DNA from: Diogma glabrata
Taxonomy: Eukaryota > Arthropoda > Insecta > Diptera > Cylindrotomidae
Reading direction: 5' to 3'
Assembly (NCBI GenBank): GCA_963693315.1
Contig: OY856188.1
Span: forward strand, 220,676,263 to 220,740,262
DNA: 64,000 nt
Shown: in pieces, positions 49,826 through 63,430 of the stretch
Layout: each line of letters starts with the position of its first letter
Numbering within the stretch: position 1 is the stretch's first letter
Made by a program: the position numbers and the translations under genes
Notes under the pieces: model-generated
Told to the model about the DNA's origin: nothing
Seen by the model: the letters and a program-made list of their open reading frames with translations, nothing else
Database searches by the model: none

Positions 49826-52250
49826 TCTTACCTCGATTAGCTTCGAACCTAACTGATCGAAAATCTTCAAATGTAGTGGGAATGATAGAAAAATTAGTAA
49901 TTTTTTTATGAAAAATATAGGAAAGCATCACATACTCATAATTATATTTATTAAGGGGGTGGAAATGAGGAGAGGTAAAAGCACTATTTAAAACGTGGTC
50001 AAGTGTGGTGTCATTTGATAGAACACCTAATTTAGAAAATATTGCAATTTTAGAATTTTTCGGTTTGAGTTATTGTCAAAAAAGTGCGAATTTCAAACCG
50101 TTCCCCCCCTACGTTACGACACTGATTGACAGAAAAATTTGTAAAAATTCACAGAACTAGCAAGTTTGGTAAATTTTGAATGAAAATGATAGCGAAGTCT
50201 CAAATAATTATATTTCTGTGTGTTTAGTGGAGGAGGGTAAAGAGGGCAAAAAAAACCTTTTTTGACCCAAGCGAGTGGGGTGTCATTTGAAATAGCACCT
50301 AATTTAAAAATCATTGAAATATTTTTTAGAATTTTGCGGTGCAGTTTTGGAGTTATTGTCAAAAAAGTGAAACTTTCAGACCGATCCCCCCCCCCCCCTA
50401 CGTTTTGACACTGATTGACAGAAAAATTTGTAAAAATTCACGGAGATCTTCCAGATCTTTCAGAGATGTGTAAAATTTGAATGAAATTCATAGCGAAGTC
50501 TCAAATAATTATATTTATGTGTGTTTAGGGGATGGGTGTGGGGAGAGTAAAAAAAGCATCTTTGACCCAAATGAGTGGGGTGCCATATGAAGGACCACTT
50601 ATTTAAGAAACATTCCAATTTTTTTTAGAATTTTGCAATGCAAAGTTTTTGTGTTATTGCAAAAAAAAAATATTTTATGTATGTGGCCTTTGGTATGACC
50701 CCTTTAAATTTCGACACTTGATTGACCGAAAAAATAATCAAATTTAAACCATTTATAAGCTGGTGTAATTGAATCTTTCTTGAGTTACCATAAACAGCTA
50801 TGGATAAGATTTAACCTGAAGCAACATTTTTGGTGTGATTTTTGATCAATGTATATTAGGGAGGCCCTTGAAAAAATTTTTTTTATTTTTTGTACGGCAC
50901 CCTCCCATTTCGTGTCAATACCCATAAAAATATTATTTGCAAAATTTGAAATCAATCGATCAATTCTAAGGCCAGGTTCCCGGCCACTTAAGTTGAGAGG
51001 CTTTGTTCTAAAAAAATTCTGATTTCATGATTCATTCGGATTCTATACTGATTTTCAGCAACTTTACATGGACCATAAACTGTTGGTATGACCTTCCTCT
51101 CGAAAGTTGATAAAATTCTACAATCGGAGGAAGTCAGTGTCCAGCTTTCACTTCCAAAATGTAAGCACTGGTCGGATTAATGCTTTGTAAACTGTAAGCT
51201 TACACGACCACGAAAGATGTTTTGATCGCAGAAGTTTTGAGTATGCGTAGAAAACTCTGTATGCGGCAGAGACACGGGCTTTGACACCCTCCCATTTCAT
51301 GTCAATACCCATAAACATATTATTTGCAAAATTTGAAATCAATCGTTAAATTCTAAGGCGTGCCCCTGGCCAATTAAATTGCCACTAAAACTTCAAGTGC
51401 CCAGGGGCACGGTTTAAAATTGAACGATTGATTTCAAATTTTGCAAATAATATTTTTATGGATATTGACACGAAATGGGAGGGTGTGGTACTAAAACTTT
51501 TATTTTTTTTTTAGGCTCAGAACAAAACCTCTCAACTTTAAGTGACCGGGGGGACTCTTAAGAATTGAATATTTGGTTTCAAATTTTGCAAATTATATTT
51601 TTATGGGTATTGACACGAAATGGGAGGGTGTCGTACAAAAAATTAAATTTTTTTTTAGGCACAGAACAAAACCTCTCAACTTTAGGTGGCTGGGGGGGGG
51701 GGAGGGGGGGGGGCATGCCTTAGAATTGAACTATTGATTTCAAATTTCACAAATAATATTTTTATGGGTATTGACACGAAATGTGGAGGTGCCGCAAACT
51801 GTACAATGAAAAACAAAATTCTAGAGTAATCTAAGGGCCACCCTAAATTGTATATATATGTGATTGTAATTTACTATTAACATTTTCTGTATGTTTTCTT
51901 TCCTTGATTAGCTGCTCCGAACCTAATAAATCGAAAATCTTAAAAAGTATTTTTAATGATAGAAATGTTTTTAATGGAAAATATAGGAAAGTGTCAAATA
52001 CTAATAATTATATTTATTAAGGGGGTGGATATGAGAAGGAGTAAAAACACAATTTAAAACTGTCAAGTGGGGTGTCATTTGAAAGAGCACCAAAATTAAG
52101 AAACATTTCCAGTTTTTGTAGAATTTTGCAATGCACAGTTTTGAATTATTGTCCAAAAAGTCGTTTTTTTAGTATTAACACCTCCCACCCCCTAAATTTC
52201 GTCGTTGATCATCAGAATTTTTTTTTCCCAATATAAACCATTTGGTGTAA
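49826..52250. repeat. Field of diverged direct and inverted repeats
   Basis: A unit marked by TCAAATAATTATATTT, GGGGTGTCATTTGA and TTGACAGAAAAATTTGTAAA occurs near 49937, 50200, 50501 and 51993 (spacings about 263, 301). A different module, GACACGAAATGGGAGGGTG with TTTCAAATTTTGCAAATAAT, occurs twice on the minus strand (near 50912, 51290) and three times on the plus strand (51467, 51612, 51773). C13 (50386-50398) and two G-runs of 10-11 (51692-51713) are included. No intact gene. Confidence 0.8.
51000..51285 (-). pseudogene. RTE-like LINE reverse transcriptase C-terminal scrap
   Basis: Minus strand: KARVSAAYRVFYAYSKLLRS, LSWSCKLTVYKALIRPVLT, then in a shifted frame GSESWTLTSSDCRILSTFER, KVIPTVYGP and YRIRMNHEI. 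These are the standard strings after the RT domain of RTE-type elements. One frameshift; both sides are cut by the GACACGAAATGGG modules. Confidence 0.75.
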
Positions 52251-52918
52251 TTGAGTCGTTCCTTAGCTACCATAAACAGGTATGGGTAACATTTAACCTA
52301 AAGTAATCTTTTTTATATCATTTCGATCAATTTAGATGAGACTGACATTTACTATTGATATTTACGATGAACCATCTATTTTGTATGTGTCTATGGTCTG
52401 GCAGTATAAACATTTTACAACACAACTTTTACTTTATGTCAATTATTTTGATATTGTGTTCTTTATATTCACGGGACCCTTGGCGAGGGAATTTTATTCG
52501 CACTTGTCTGACTTTTTATAGTAAATTAAAACAGTTTTTATATGTTTTTTTTGTTTTTAATATGTTAATATGTCAATGTGTTTTAACTACGAAGATTCGT
52601 ATTTTTTTGGTTTAAATTAAAATATGTAGTTGGAATTTAAAAACCACAAAGAAAATAGTTCTCCTAAATATTCTAGGATTAATAAAGGTTGTCTATATTT
52701 ATAAATATTTCCAGTCCAAATATTATCCAGATTCTTTGAAAATTCTCAAGATATCAGATTCTCAAGGGGTCAGATTCTCAAGATTTTGTGGCGATTCTTA
52801 AGAATGACGTTTGAAATTAGCAAAAGACTTTTGAAAACAACAAGTTTTTGAATTTGAAAGCAATATATTATTATTTCAATTTAAAATCTATATTTGAGTT
52901 TTTTATATAAATTTATAT

Positions 52919-53260
52919 TTATATAAAACACTCAAAACTAACTATCGGCATCATCGGTTTCATAAGTATTACAAACTTAACTATATTTAGAGAAGAAGCT
53001 AAATTTAGAGAAGACACGCTCAATTCCGGCTGCCGTTGAGATTGTCCCCAAAATACCAATAGCTTTATTTCAAAATTAAGTTCAAATAAATTAACATCTA
53101 CATAAGAGGCATTGGCCTGCCATTCAGAGTCAGATAATTTTTCACAAAAATCCTTCGTGAAAAATGTTGCAGCACGAAAGAGAGTTAATTTGGCACATAA
53201 TTTAAAAAGGTGGAAAATTTTAGTATAAGTAACAATTATTTTCGATGAGAGTGATGCCAC
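52919..53260 (-). other. 113-codon open frame, uncertain
   Basis: Translation contains IFHLFKLCAKLTLFRAATFF, CEKLSDSEW and VDVNLFELNFEIKLLVFWGQ, which looks protein-like. Just upstream on the same strand, broken frames read LKPVANALDK, a string common in hAT transposases. It may be a decayed transposase or host exon; I cannot decide. Confidence 0.25.
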
Positions 53261-53964
53261 ATTTATATTATTGTAACGGTGTCAAAGGTGCTGAATGTGA
53301 GTGTTGAATTAGGTTTTTGCATCACAATAGATGGCCAAAAGTAAAATCTAAATCATGTCGTAACTGTTTCCAAATTTGATCTTATTCGCTGCGTTCATTT
53401 GTCTAAAGCATTTGCAACTGGTTTTAAAATTTGATAAATTTCCTCAGTCTATTTTATCAAGTATATGTTAAGTGTCTGCTAAAAAATGTTAATATATCAA
53501 TGATATGAAATACGCTACCTAATTTTACAAATCTCGTACCGAATCTTTAATTTGCCTTACAAAATTAGGATGTTCCTTTTGATCCACAGCAATGGCACAT
53601 ATAGACTACTTTTTTATTTAATTAAACGAATTGCACTTGCTTCTTCATTAAACGTTTGTCAGTAATCGAATAGCCGATCTTACAGCACTTTTCTACAAAT
53701 ATTTTGGGTAGTATTGACGTACGAACTATGTCATATTTTATATGGGATAGGCTTTATTGTTTAGTTATTCCTTCTTGAAAAATATATAAAAAAAAAAATA
53801 CAAAGTTTTGCGTTAATCAACTCCTTAGAACGCATTTTATTAAAAAAAACATATGATAGCGTTTAAAAATTTTTTTAAAAATGGTGCAAATGTATTAAAA
53901 ACGATAAAACACGACAGTGTACAACAGTTCTATTAGATAGCAAATAAGTAACATTGCAATATTT
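53261..53964. other. No clear gene; possible transposase debris
   Basis: Minus-strand fragments near 53420-53460 (LKPVANALDK) hint at an old hAT transposase. Stops break every frame. Confidence 0.3.
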
Positions 53965-54504
53965 AAAAAAAGTCCAATCGGCACGTATATCCGCTAAAAA
54001 TAGGTAGATTTCGGGACCAGACAGCTTTGTGTACAAATAGAATTGGATATATCAGATTAGTTTGAATAAAAAATTTAACTAGAAACAGAATAATCTAAAA
54101 AATTTATCAAACAACCAAACTAAATACATAAACGGAAATTACTTTGTCAATGCAATTTCGAATAGTTTTGTTTAATTTGGTTAAAACTCCTTAATAACAA
54201 ATTAAATCCTTTGGTGGATTAACGTTCTAACTACATCACAACTGCCATACTATAATTTATAATCAACAACAACTTTTACACCTCAAATATAATACAAATA
54301 TCTATCAATTGTGAATATGTAATCAATATACATATATTTATTTCAACTAAACCATCTTCCAAATATTCCAAAGAAACTATTCCCTATTCTAATTCAAAAC
54401 AATGATAAATCTTCAAAACAACAACAACAAACATTCAAAACAAATTTTTTAACTTTTTGCGAAAAAAAAAAAATAAAACAAAAATAATTATATGAAATCT
54501 ACCT
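53965..54504 (-). mobile_element. Family H copy F, complete short subfamily member
   Basis: Minus orientation: starts AGGTAGATTTCATATAATTA (54504 inward), ends GGTCCCGAAATCTACCTATT, then hairpin-like AGCGGATATACGTGCCGAT and TTGGACTTTTTTT. About 540 bp, no tandem units, and the microsatellite site is a mere 16 bp. The sequence outside its 5' end (54505-54575) also matches the left flank of copy E, so the shared segment is larger than the element as drawn. Confidence 0.7.
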
Positions 54505-54575
54505 AAAACAAAAGAAAATTTATTTAATTGGGATATTTTTGGGATTTGTTTGTAATTATATAGCGTTTTAGTGGC

Positions 54576-56434
54576 TTACATTATGAATAGTATAATGTTA
54601 ATTGCATTGGAACTTCTAGGGCTAGAAAGCTGAAAATTTCTGATGTTATAGTTGAAAAGTTGAATTAAAAGCTAGTATTAGTTTAATCAAAATAGACTTG
54701 AAAATGATGAAAGCAAGGTTGTTTGCGTTTGTTTTCGTTTTAATAGCCCCAGGTCCTCAACCTCTGAACTTAAACTATTTATTTTTTAAGTTTTGGATAT
54801 TATTTGCATCAGATTATTTGCATCAGATAATAAAATAAACGTAATAGTTACTTAAGCATTAAGGCCTAAGGGTAGTAAGAATGTTTTACCGATTGAAGAT
54901 GTATGTTTAGATATCCAGACGAAGTGATAATTTGGAAGATGCATTTGAAATTGCAGAAATTTTAGAACATGAAGCAGAATCTAAAACATTACAGAATCTT
55001 AATCTACAGCATAGATTTATTTAAATGTTGTAAAATGACTGTCTCTCATGAATTAAAAAAATGTGTTAAATTATAAAACGAAAATGCATTTTAAAAATTG
55101 ACTTTATACTTTTTCAAAAATAAATACCCTGCAAACTCCAAAAAATATTATTTCATTGCTTATTTTTGTAATATTTTCGATTTTCATTAGTTATTTTGAA
55201 TTTCTAAAATTCGACATCAGATTCGTGTTCAGCGCATTTGAAAATTCCTAGGATAACATTCCTTGGAATTGTATGCGAAATATCTCATTTTACAAGTAAT
55301 TTTGCAGTTATTTGTTGTTATTAGGCAAATAAATAAATAATAAAAATAGATTATGGAATTATTTCAAAATTAAGGACTTAATTTATCTAATATGACTCCT
55401 CTAAATATTGAACAGTCGAGATGAACAGATGAACAGTCAAGAATTTAAAATACAAATTGTAAATATAATTAGGCTGCAGTAAAAAAAATTAATCTTAAAG
55501 GTTGATGTCATTGAATCCATCTAGTATTCTATGTTTTACCCATTATTTAACATCAAATTACAAAAATAGAAGTACTATCTTTAATATTTAATGTAACTTG
55601 TTTATATTTATTTTATCATAAATGCAAAAATATAGTATTAAATTATAGTATTATAATTAGTAATAGATGTTTCCTAATTAAATCTCAAGTATGCTTGATT
55701 TGATACACACTTTTTCTTTATACAAAAGAGAATATGTATTGTAAAATTATTGTAAAAATTCGCAACCTGGTCATTACAAAAACGGACAGAGATGAAACAA
55801 AAGCTGATTAACAAAATAAATAAATTAAAAGAATTTAATTGAACTAGGAATTAAAACCGCATATTAAACAATTAAACACTGTAACGACGGACTATTTTCA
55901 ATTGCTGCTTTGAAATAATAGTATTTAAATTTATTAATTTGTTCTTTTTATTTGTGGTAAATGTAGCTTCATTTTTTTGTACTACTGTTGACGGTTTAAG
56001 CAACGTCATTCGTATTAATAAAACATGTTTTATTATTGATTGTTTAATTTGAAAAAAAGTAGAATTGATGTTTGTATTAGTGAAAATTGATTAGAAAAAG
56101 AGACAGAAAGTTTAATGAGATGTGTATAAAATGATCAAAATGTTTGGATCGTTAATTAGTATAATTTTAAACTCGAGTTAGTATACAAATTTTAATCAGT
56201 AAATTATGTAAATTGAAATAAAATTAAACTCAGTAATGACTGAGTCGTGATATAGCTTACTTTAGAGTTTTTAATGTTGTTAATTATTTCAAAAATGTTA
56301 CTTTAAAACTAAAAAGAAAAGAAATTTGCTTTTGATTTCAATTATTGTGTTAATATTCTAAAGGTTTTTTATAGTTGTGAATTTAATAAAATGTCAAAAC
56401 TTTAATCGCATCTATTAAAATATGTAAACGAAAT
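54576..56434. other. Mostly empty; one possible gag remnant
   Basis: AT-rich. The frame 54912-55025 (plus) reads SDNLEDAFEIAEILEHEAES, which resembles the last capsid helices of Gypsy-type Gag; nothing else of such an element is seen around it. Confidence 0.35.
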
Positions 56435-56795
56435 ATGTTTTACATTCAAGAAATAAAAGTTATTTATCAAGCAAGTGTTATGTTATCAGTTTTTGAAAAT
56501 GAATTTGTAACTTTGTACAAGAGTTTTGATGATGACGAAAAACAAAAATTAATTGAAAAAGTTCAAACTGTTATTACCGTACGAGATGCTAAACACAAAA
56601 TTGTCTAATTCTTTTTGTAAAAATTAATCGTCAAGTCCGTTTATGAAGTTTCGTGCAGTAATATTATTATCTATTGCTTTTTGTAGAAGAACGTATTAGT
56701 TTCTGCTTGATATAATAAAACCTTTAATTAACCATCAGGATAAACGAAGATGTGAAATAAAATATGAAGAAGACAACATTGAAGAAACAAATTAA
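56435..56795 (+). other. Candidate 3' exon pair of an unrecognised gene
   Basis: A 57-codon frame (56435-56608) contains FENEFVTLYKSFDDDEKQKL, protein-like in composition. A better model is an exon 56490-56578 (acceptor TTATCAG, donor GTACGA), a 121-nt intron and an exon 56700-56795 (acceptor TATTAG) that keeps frame and adds 31 residues (FLLDIIKPLINHQDKRRCEI and on to EETN, stop). A GAATAAA follows about 50 nt later. No upstream exon or family was identified, so this is a proposal only. Confidence 0.35.
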
Positions 56796-57424
56796 TGTAA
56801 GCTTTTAATTGAATTTTAATTTATATAATTTTTGATTTGTGTTTGAATAAATTATTTTTCATGTTAGCAATTAATAGTTTTGTTAAATTATTCATTCTGT
56901 GATTCATAATATAAGAGATCTCCAAGTGTAATTAGTTTGTTTGTTATAAATTCAGTGTACCGGCGTAATATCAGTTTTCATATAGTTTTTTTGAGCTTCC
57001 CGATGTAAAGTAATATTATTATTTCATATAAGGTGCTAATTTTCGTAACAATACTCAGTCATTATGACAACTTGACAAGTTTTCGAATATAGTTTAATAT
57101 ATGTGTTATATAATATGTACTTATTATGTTATTATTTAATATTTGTACACACGCAAATACAAAAACAATGTTTGTGACTATAGCAAACGTGCCAAAGAAT
57201 GTTTACATTGTGATTTTACATAACCTCTAGTCCTCTACCTACCTTAAACACATAACTATGAATACGTGATCCTATATCATAACTAAAACTTTTATTTATA
57301 AAATATAGACTTAACAGAACAAATGAATACTGAAATTTTTTTAGAGAACACACTAATTTTATTTTTGCAATTCCAAATCACAATTCACCGTATTTCAATA
57401 TTGTCAACAATATCAAAAAGTGGG
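56796..57424. other. No recognisable gene
   Basis: AT-rich intergenic sequence, including the poly(A)-like signal mentioned for the exon pair. Confidence 0.45.
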
Positions 57425-57484
57425 TTTTTTCCGCACCGTTTTATTTTTCCGCATTGTTTTATTTTTCCGCACTGTTTCATAGAG
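57425..57484. repeat. 18-bp minisatellite
   Basis: TTTTTCCGCACYGTTTTA-like unit, with CCGCA at 57431, 57449 and 57467 (period exactly 18). Three copies. Confidence 0.85.
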
Positions 57485-57564
57485 AATTGTCTTAATGTTA
57501 AGTTGATAATAGAAATATTTACTTATATTTTAATATGAATGTTGATTGTAAAAAATTTGGTTGC

Positions 57565-57765
57565 AGAATAATTTTGTTTAATTGTGTTTTCGGAATTGCA
57601 AAAAACGTTGTGTGCAACTCGTTGCACAAATTGATTTTTTCAGCACTTGTCGTACTTTGTCCAAATTACGTTACGAAATTACGTCGCGTGCAGAAAAAAT
57701 CAACTTTGTGCAACTAGATTCACAACGTACTATTCCGATTGCACTTAATTTTATAGGCGCGTTCC
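57565..57765. mobile_element. Foldback MITE
   Basis: GTTGTGTGCAACTCGTTGCA and ATTGATTTTTTCAGCAC (57608-57647) against the inverse GTGCAGAAAAAATCAACTTT and GTGCAACTAGATTCACAAC (57689-57727); the similarity extends about 35 bp outward on each side. Confidence 0.7.
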
Positions 57766-59716
57766 ATTGAAAATCAAACTTACATAAATTTGCTTTGATC
57801 TACTCTACCTCGAACAAGTTGTGTAGTTAAAAAGCAGTTTATTATTCGATTTTATTTAAATCAGTTATAAACTTGTTTTGGTATTTTTTATAATAAAATG
57901 GACCAGTCAGATCTAAATATCAGCCCAAAATAAAAAATTTTGATAATAATAAAATTGTGTAATTTCTTTTGAAAAATGTTCCAATTTTTGGCGTTCCATT
58001 TCACTGAAAAACTGCTTTGAGCAGCTATTTTGTTTCAAAGTAGCGCATGTAATATTTTATTCAAAAATAGAAGTTTAATCAATAAGTGTTTAGTAGCATA
58101 GTTTATTCTCAAACAAAAAATAAAAGTCATTAAACATGAATCGAATACAATACTTTATCCTCTGACAGATTAGAGTATTAAATAAAAAAGAAACATTTTC
58201 CTCTCAATTAAAACAATAAATCTTTATTGTTTTAATTGAGAAAAAAAAATTTCCATGTGATAAAAAAATATAAAGAAAACGAAATGAAAACTATAAAACA
58301 AATTTTTGTTGTTGTTTATTTTGAAATTGCATCCCATTTCATACAATCAGCTAAATTCAACTAAAACAAATAAGAGAATTCAACTTAATTTGATTTTTGA
58401 GAAAAGTAGAGAAGCAATTGTGTGTGATTGAAATCCGAAAAATAATATTTAATACAACCAAAATAATATTTAATTACAACTAAAACATTAATACAAACAT
58501 CAACTAAAGATCATTCTTTAAAGGACAACTTTCATAATTCAATAGGTTAAGTTCATTATTCAATAAGTTAAGAAAACAATACATTAACGCATGCTTTATA
58601 TTATGGGAAAAACATACAAATAAAGTTGTTATTAATAGTTGGAAGAGGATAAATCATTTGTTTATCGGTAAATTATACAAAGAACTTACAATTTTTGCTA
58701 CTATGTATTTTGTTTTACGGAATGATTTTTCGAACATAAGATTTATCATCGTAATTCGTAACTTTAGAAAATAAAATCCCTGTTTAGTTGATTTAATTTA
58801 ATTTCTTTTGATATCCCTTGAACCTAAGCCAATACAGTGCTTTCGATACATTTAGTCATGTCTATTGTCGATTCTTTTAAAATTAGAGAAACTATTTTGC
58901 CCGTTTGAGTTTTAACATATACGTTTAGCCTATAAATAGAGCCTGAATAAAATAATACTTTGTGTATTACATGTGATATTTATTTTTTTGTTCGGTTTCT
59001 ATTGTTATTAAAAAAAATTAAAATTGCTTGTGTAAAGCAACTTTACATGTTAAGTAATACAATACTGAAAACCTTCTTTTTTCATGAACAAAAATTATGA
59101 AAATCTCTGGAGCATTTCATCCGAGATCCGATTTAAAACTTGTTTGACAATATTACATAATTATACTTGAGCGATGATATAAAAAACAATTTTTTAAGTG
59201 CACATATAAGTGGATCTACCATCTGTTTTCACTAACAAGATATTAATATAAATTGACGAGCACAAGTTGTTTAAATATATTTACAAGTAAATTATTGTTA
59301 TCAGTCAGTGTTTGCTATTTATATGTACACTTATACATAATCAAATTATTCTATGGCAAAATTTCCGCATTAATATTTATATTCTATTATTGTGTTTATT
59401 TGGAACTAAAGTGCTCTTGGGGAAGGTTTAAATAATAATATTTCTCTCTAGCCAACTACTCCGCCCTACCCAAACATGGAGAATTCATCAACAAAAAATA
59501 TTGTCTTAAAAAATTCAATATGTTTTTATCTCAGAAACCAGTGCTTCGATTTTTGTGATTTTTTTAATAATTACATATTAAAGAAACCCGATAAATGTTC
59601 TAAAAATGAGAATAACAAAAAATTTTGTTGTTTTAAGATTTCAAATAATCAAATTTTTTAGATGTACATATTTATTATTTATTGCTTTTCCAAATGATAA
59701 AAATCCAATTTATTTT
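57766..59716. other. No gene; one perfect hairpin
   Basis: At 58203-58240 CTCAATTAAAACAATAAA is followed after TC by its exact inverse (18-bp stem, 2-nt loop). Otherwise AT-rich, with short frames only. Confidence 0.55.
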
Positions 59717-61256
<1,540 letters not shown>

Positions 61257-61264
61257 GTTTTTAT

Positions 61265-63430
61265 ATTGTTTCAAGGTGAAGAATATTTTAAAGATTAAAT
61301 TCAATCGATTATTCTATCACATATCGATTTATCAATATGTATAACAATCTTGTTAACAAACTTTCGGTTCTAATTTTATCATAATAGGCAGGTGATCTGT
61401 GTTTCCTATTTTGATATTTATAATTTCTCAAGTTATTTTGGCGATCAGATGTTGTAAAGCCAGGGAGATGTCTATAGCTGACCTAATTCCTGATAATCTA
61501 CCTCTAGTTGCTTATTATATCTGCTATCACATTTCCTTTGTTATCATTTTTACTATGGCTTTCCCATAAATTATCAAATTATGTGCGTTGATGTCACCCA
61601 CCCATAATGATCGATTTGTGTATATTTTTCAACTTGGAGAGAAGGTTATTGAAGTTTGTTTTTAAGATTCTAGTATTAATATTAGGAGGCGCATAAAATC
61701 CAGTGAGGGATATTGGAAGTTTTTAACTTTGATGTTATCATTTATTTTTGTTTATGTTTCACAAATATAGGCTATGTCTGTTTTCTTTGTTTAGAAATAT
61801 TTTTAGTTCGTCTCTATTTGCCCGTACACTTCTAATATTGATTTGTATTACGTTCGGCAACATTTAGGGTATGTTATTATCTTTGGAAGGTTTTCCAATT
61901 ATTTCTACTGTTTTCTGTCTTGTAAGCTTCTTTAACACGGATTGCGTAGTTTTCAAATTTAATTTTATGTTGTCAATAATTATTTCGCTATTTGGTATCT
62001 CTTTGCATATAAGGGTTAATTTGCCACTTAATAATTGAGCACTTTTATTTAGTTTTAATATCACCAAGTGATTGTTTTTGATGATTTCCACTTCTATTTT
62101 TAATTTTTTCTTTTCTTCATTCATTTCATTTTTGTATTTCATCCATTCTTGTCTTAGCTTAGCAATTTTGTCAATTTCTGTTTTTTCCTTTTTGGTCTGA
62201 TTATATGAGTTTTGTTTTATATCGTTTATTTCTTGTTTTAGTGCTTCTATTTCCCAGTACTGATCCTTTATTATCTGTTTTAATACTTGTTGCGTTTTGT
62301 TGTTTTCTTGGTCTAGTGTTTTTAGAGCTGGGAAATTTTCTTTATTGATGTTGAATTCGGTGTCTGGAATCTACTTTATTGGTTCCTGGTAAGATATTTT
62401 TTATTGTCTTTAGTGCTTTTATTCTCTTTTGTTTGCAGTGTTCCTCGCCACTTTTGTGTTTGTTATTACCTACAGTGATAACAATTAGCATTGAGTATCA
62501 TTGGAACAATTCTCTATCGAGTGCCCCGGCGATGAGCAGTTATAGCATTTCTCTTTGCCCTTGCAATGTTTGGCCACATGTCATATAAGACATCTATTGC
62601 ACAGCATCGGTTTAGGAATGTAATATTCAACTTGTCATTTTAACCCCTAATATATCTATCTCTTTGGGAAGCGTGTTAGAACTGAGGGTTACTTTTATTG
62701 ATTTTGTGGGCTCAACTACTATACTTTCCGTGTTCCATCTTTGTATTCTTTCTAGTTTTAGTATTTTGTTTTTTGCTCTTGTATTCCTCCATATTGTCTT
62801 TGATGTCTATATCATTTGTTATTCTGGTGATGTATCCTATATGTATCAGTTAGAAATGTTGGTATCAATGCTTCAATTTTGTGCTGTATTTTTAGAGTGG
62901 AATTATTTAGTACTTTATTCACTGTGTCTCTGTCTCTGGTTTGTATTTTGAGTTTGCTTTGTCACTGTTGAGAGATGTTCAGTATAGTTTCCAGGCTTAC
63001 CCGTTTTAGTGTTATTGCTATATCCAAGTCATCTATGTCCTTTTTTCAAGGATCACCCAATATGGTCTCCTGGTTCGTACTGGTTAGTTTTTTCTTCCAT
63101 ATTTATTTTTAATTTATTTATTGGAGTGTCATTTGCTTGATTTATTTCATTGGCTTTACTTATTTCTATTCCCTCCTCCATCCATACTATTTGTTTTGTT
63201 GTATTCATATACTTTCACATTTCCACTGTCTGTATTATGGTATGATATCTCCTCAGGGTTTAATTTTATTTTTTCAACAGAAGATCAATTTATACTTTGT
63301 TCTTTTGCGCATTAAACTGTGTTTTTCCTTTGTTATCCATTATTCTATTCTTTTGGTTATTTCATGGTGTGAAAGTTGTTAATATTGTATTTTGTTTAAT
63401 CTTGTCTTTTTTAAGCGGAAGGAATAGCTA
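61265..63430 (-). pseudogene. I/Jockey-like LINE: ORF1 (gag-like) and start of ORF2, decayed
   Basis: Reading leftward: ORF1 C-terminal half with three zinc-knuckle-like motifs near 62430-62620 (CNRCLIYGHVAKHC pattern, then CYNCSSPGHSIENC, then a third), then a 92-codon open coiled-coil stretch (62142-61864), then ORF2 from about 61862: VIQINIRSVRANRDELKIF, LTGFYAPPNINTRILK, and ISLA / NTDHLPIMIKL pieces of the apurinic endonuclease domain. Many stops and frame changes; the reverse transcriptase is absent because family H copy G begins there. Such elements copy themselves by target-primed reverse transcription; this one cannot. Confidence 0.75.

Noticed and set aside
50114..50362. 82-codon minus-strand frame
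   Set aside because: Lies wholly inside the diverged tandem units and is not conserved between them.
62664..62951. Plus-strand frames at 62379-63382
   Set aside because: They are antisense to the decayed LINE ORF1, whose zinc knuckles are on the minus strand.
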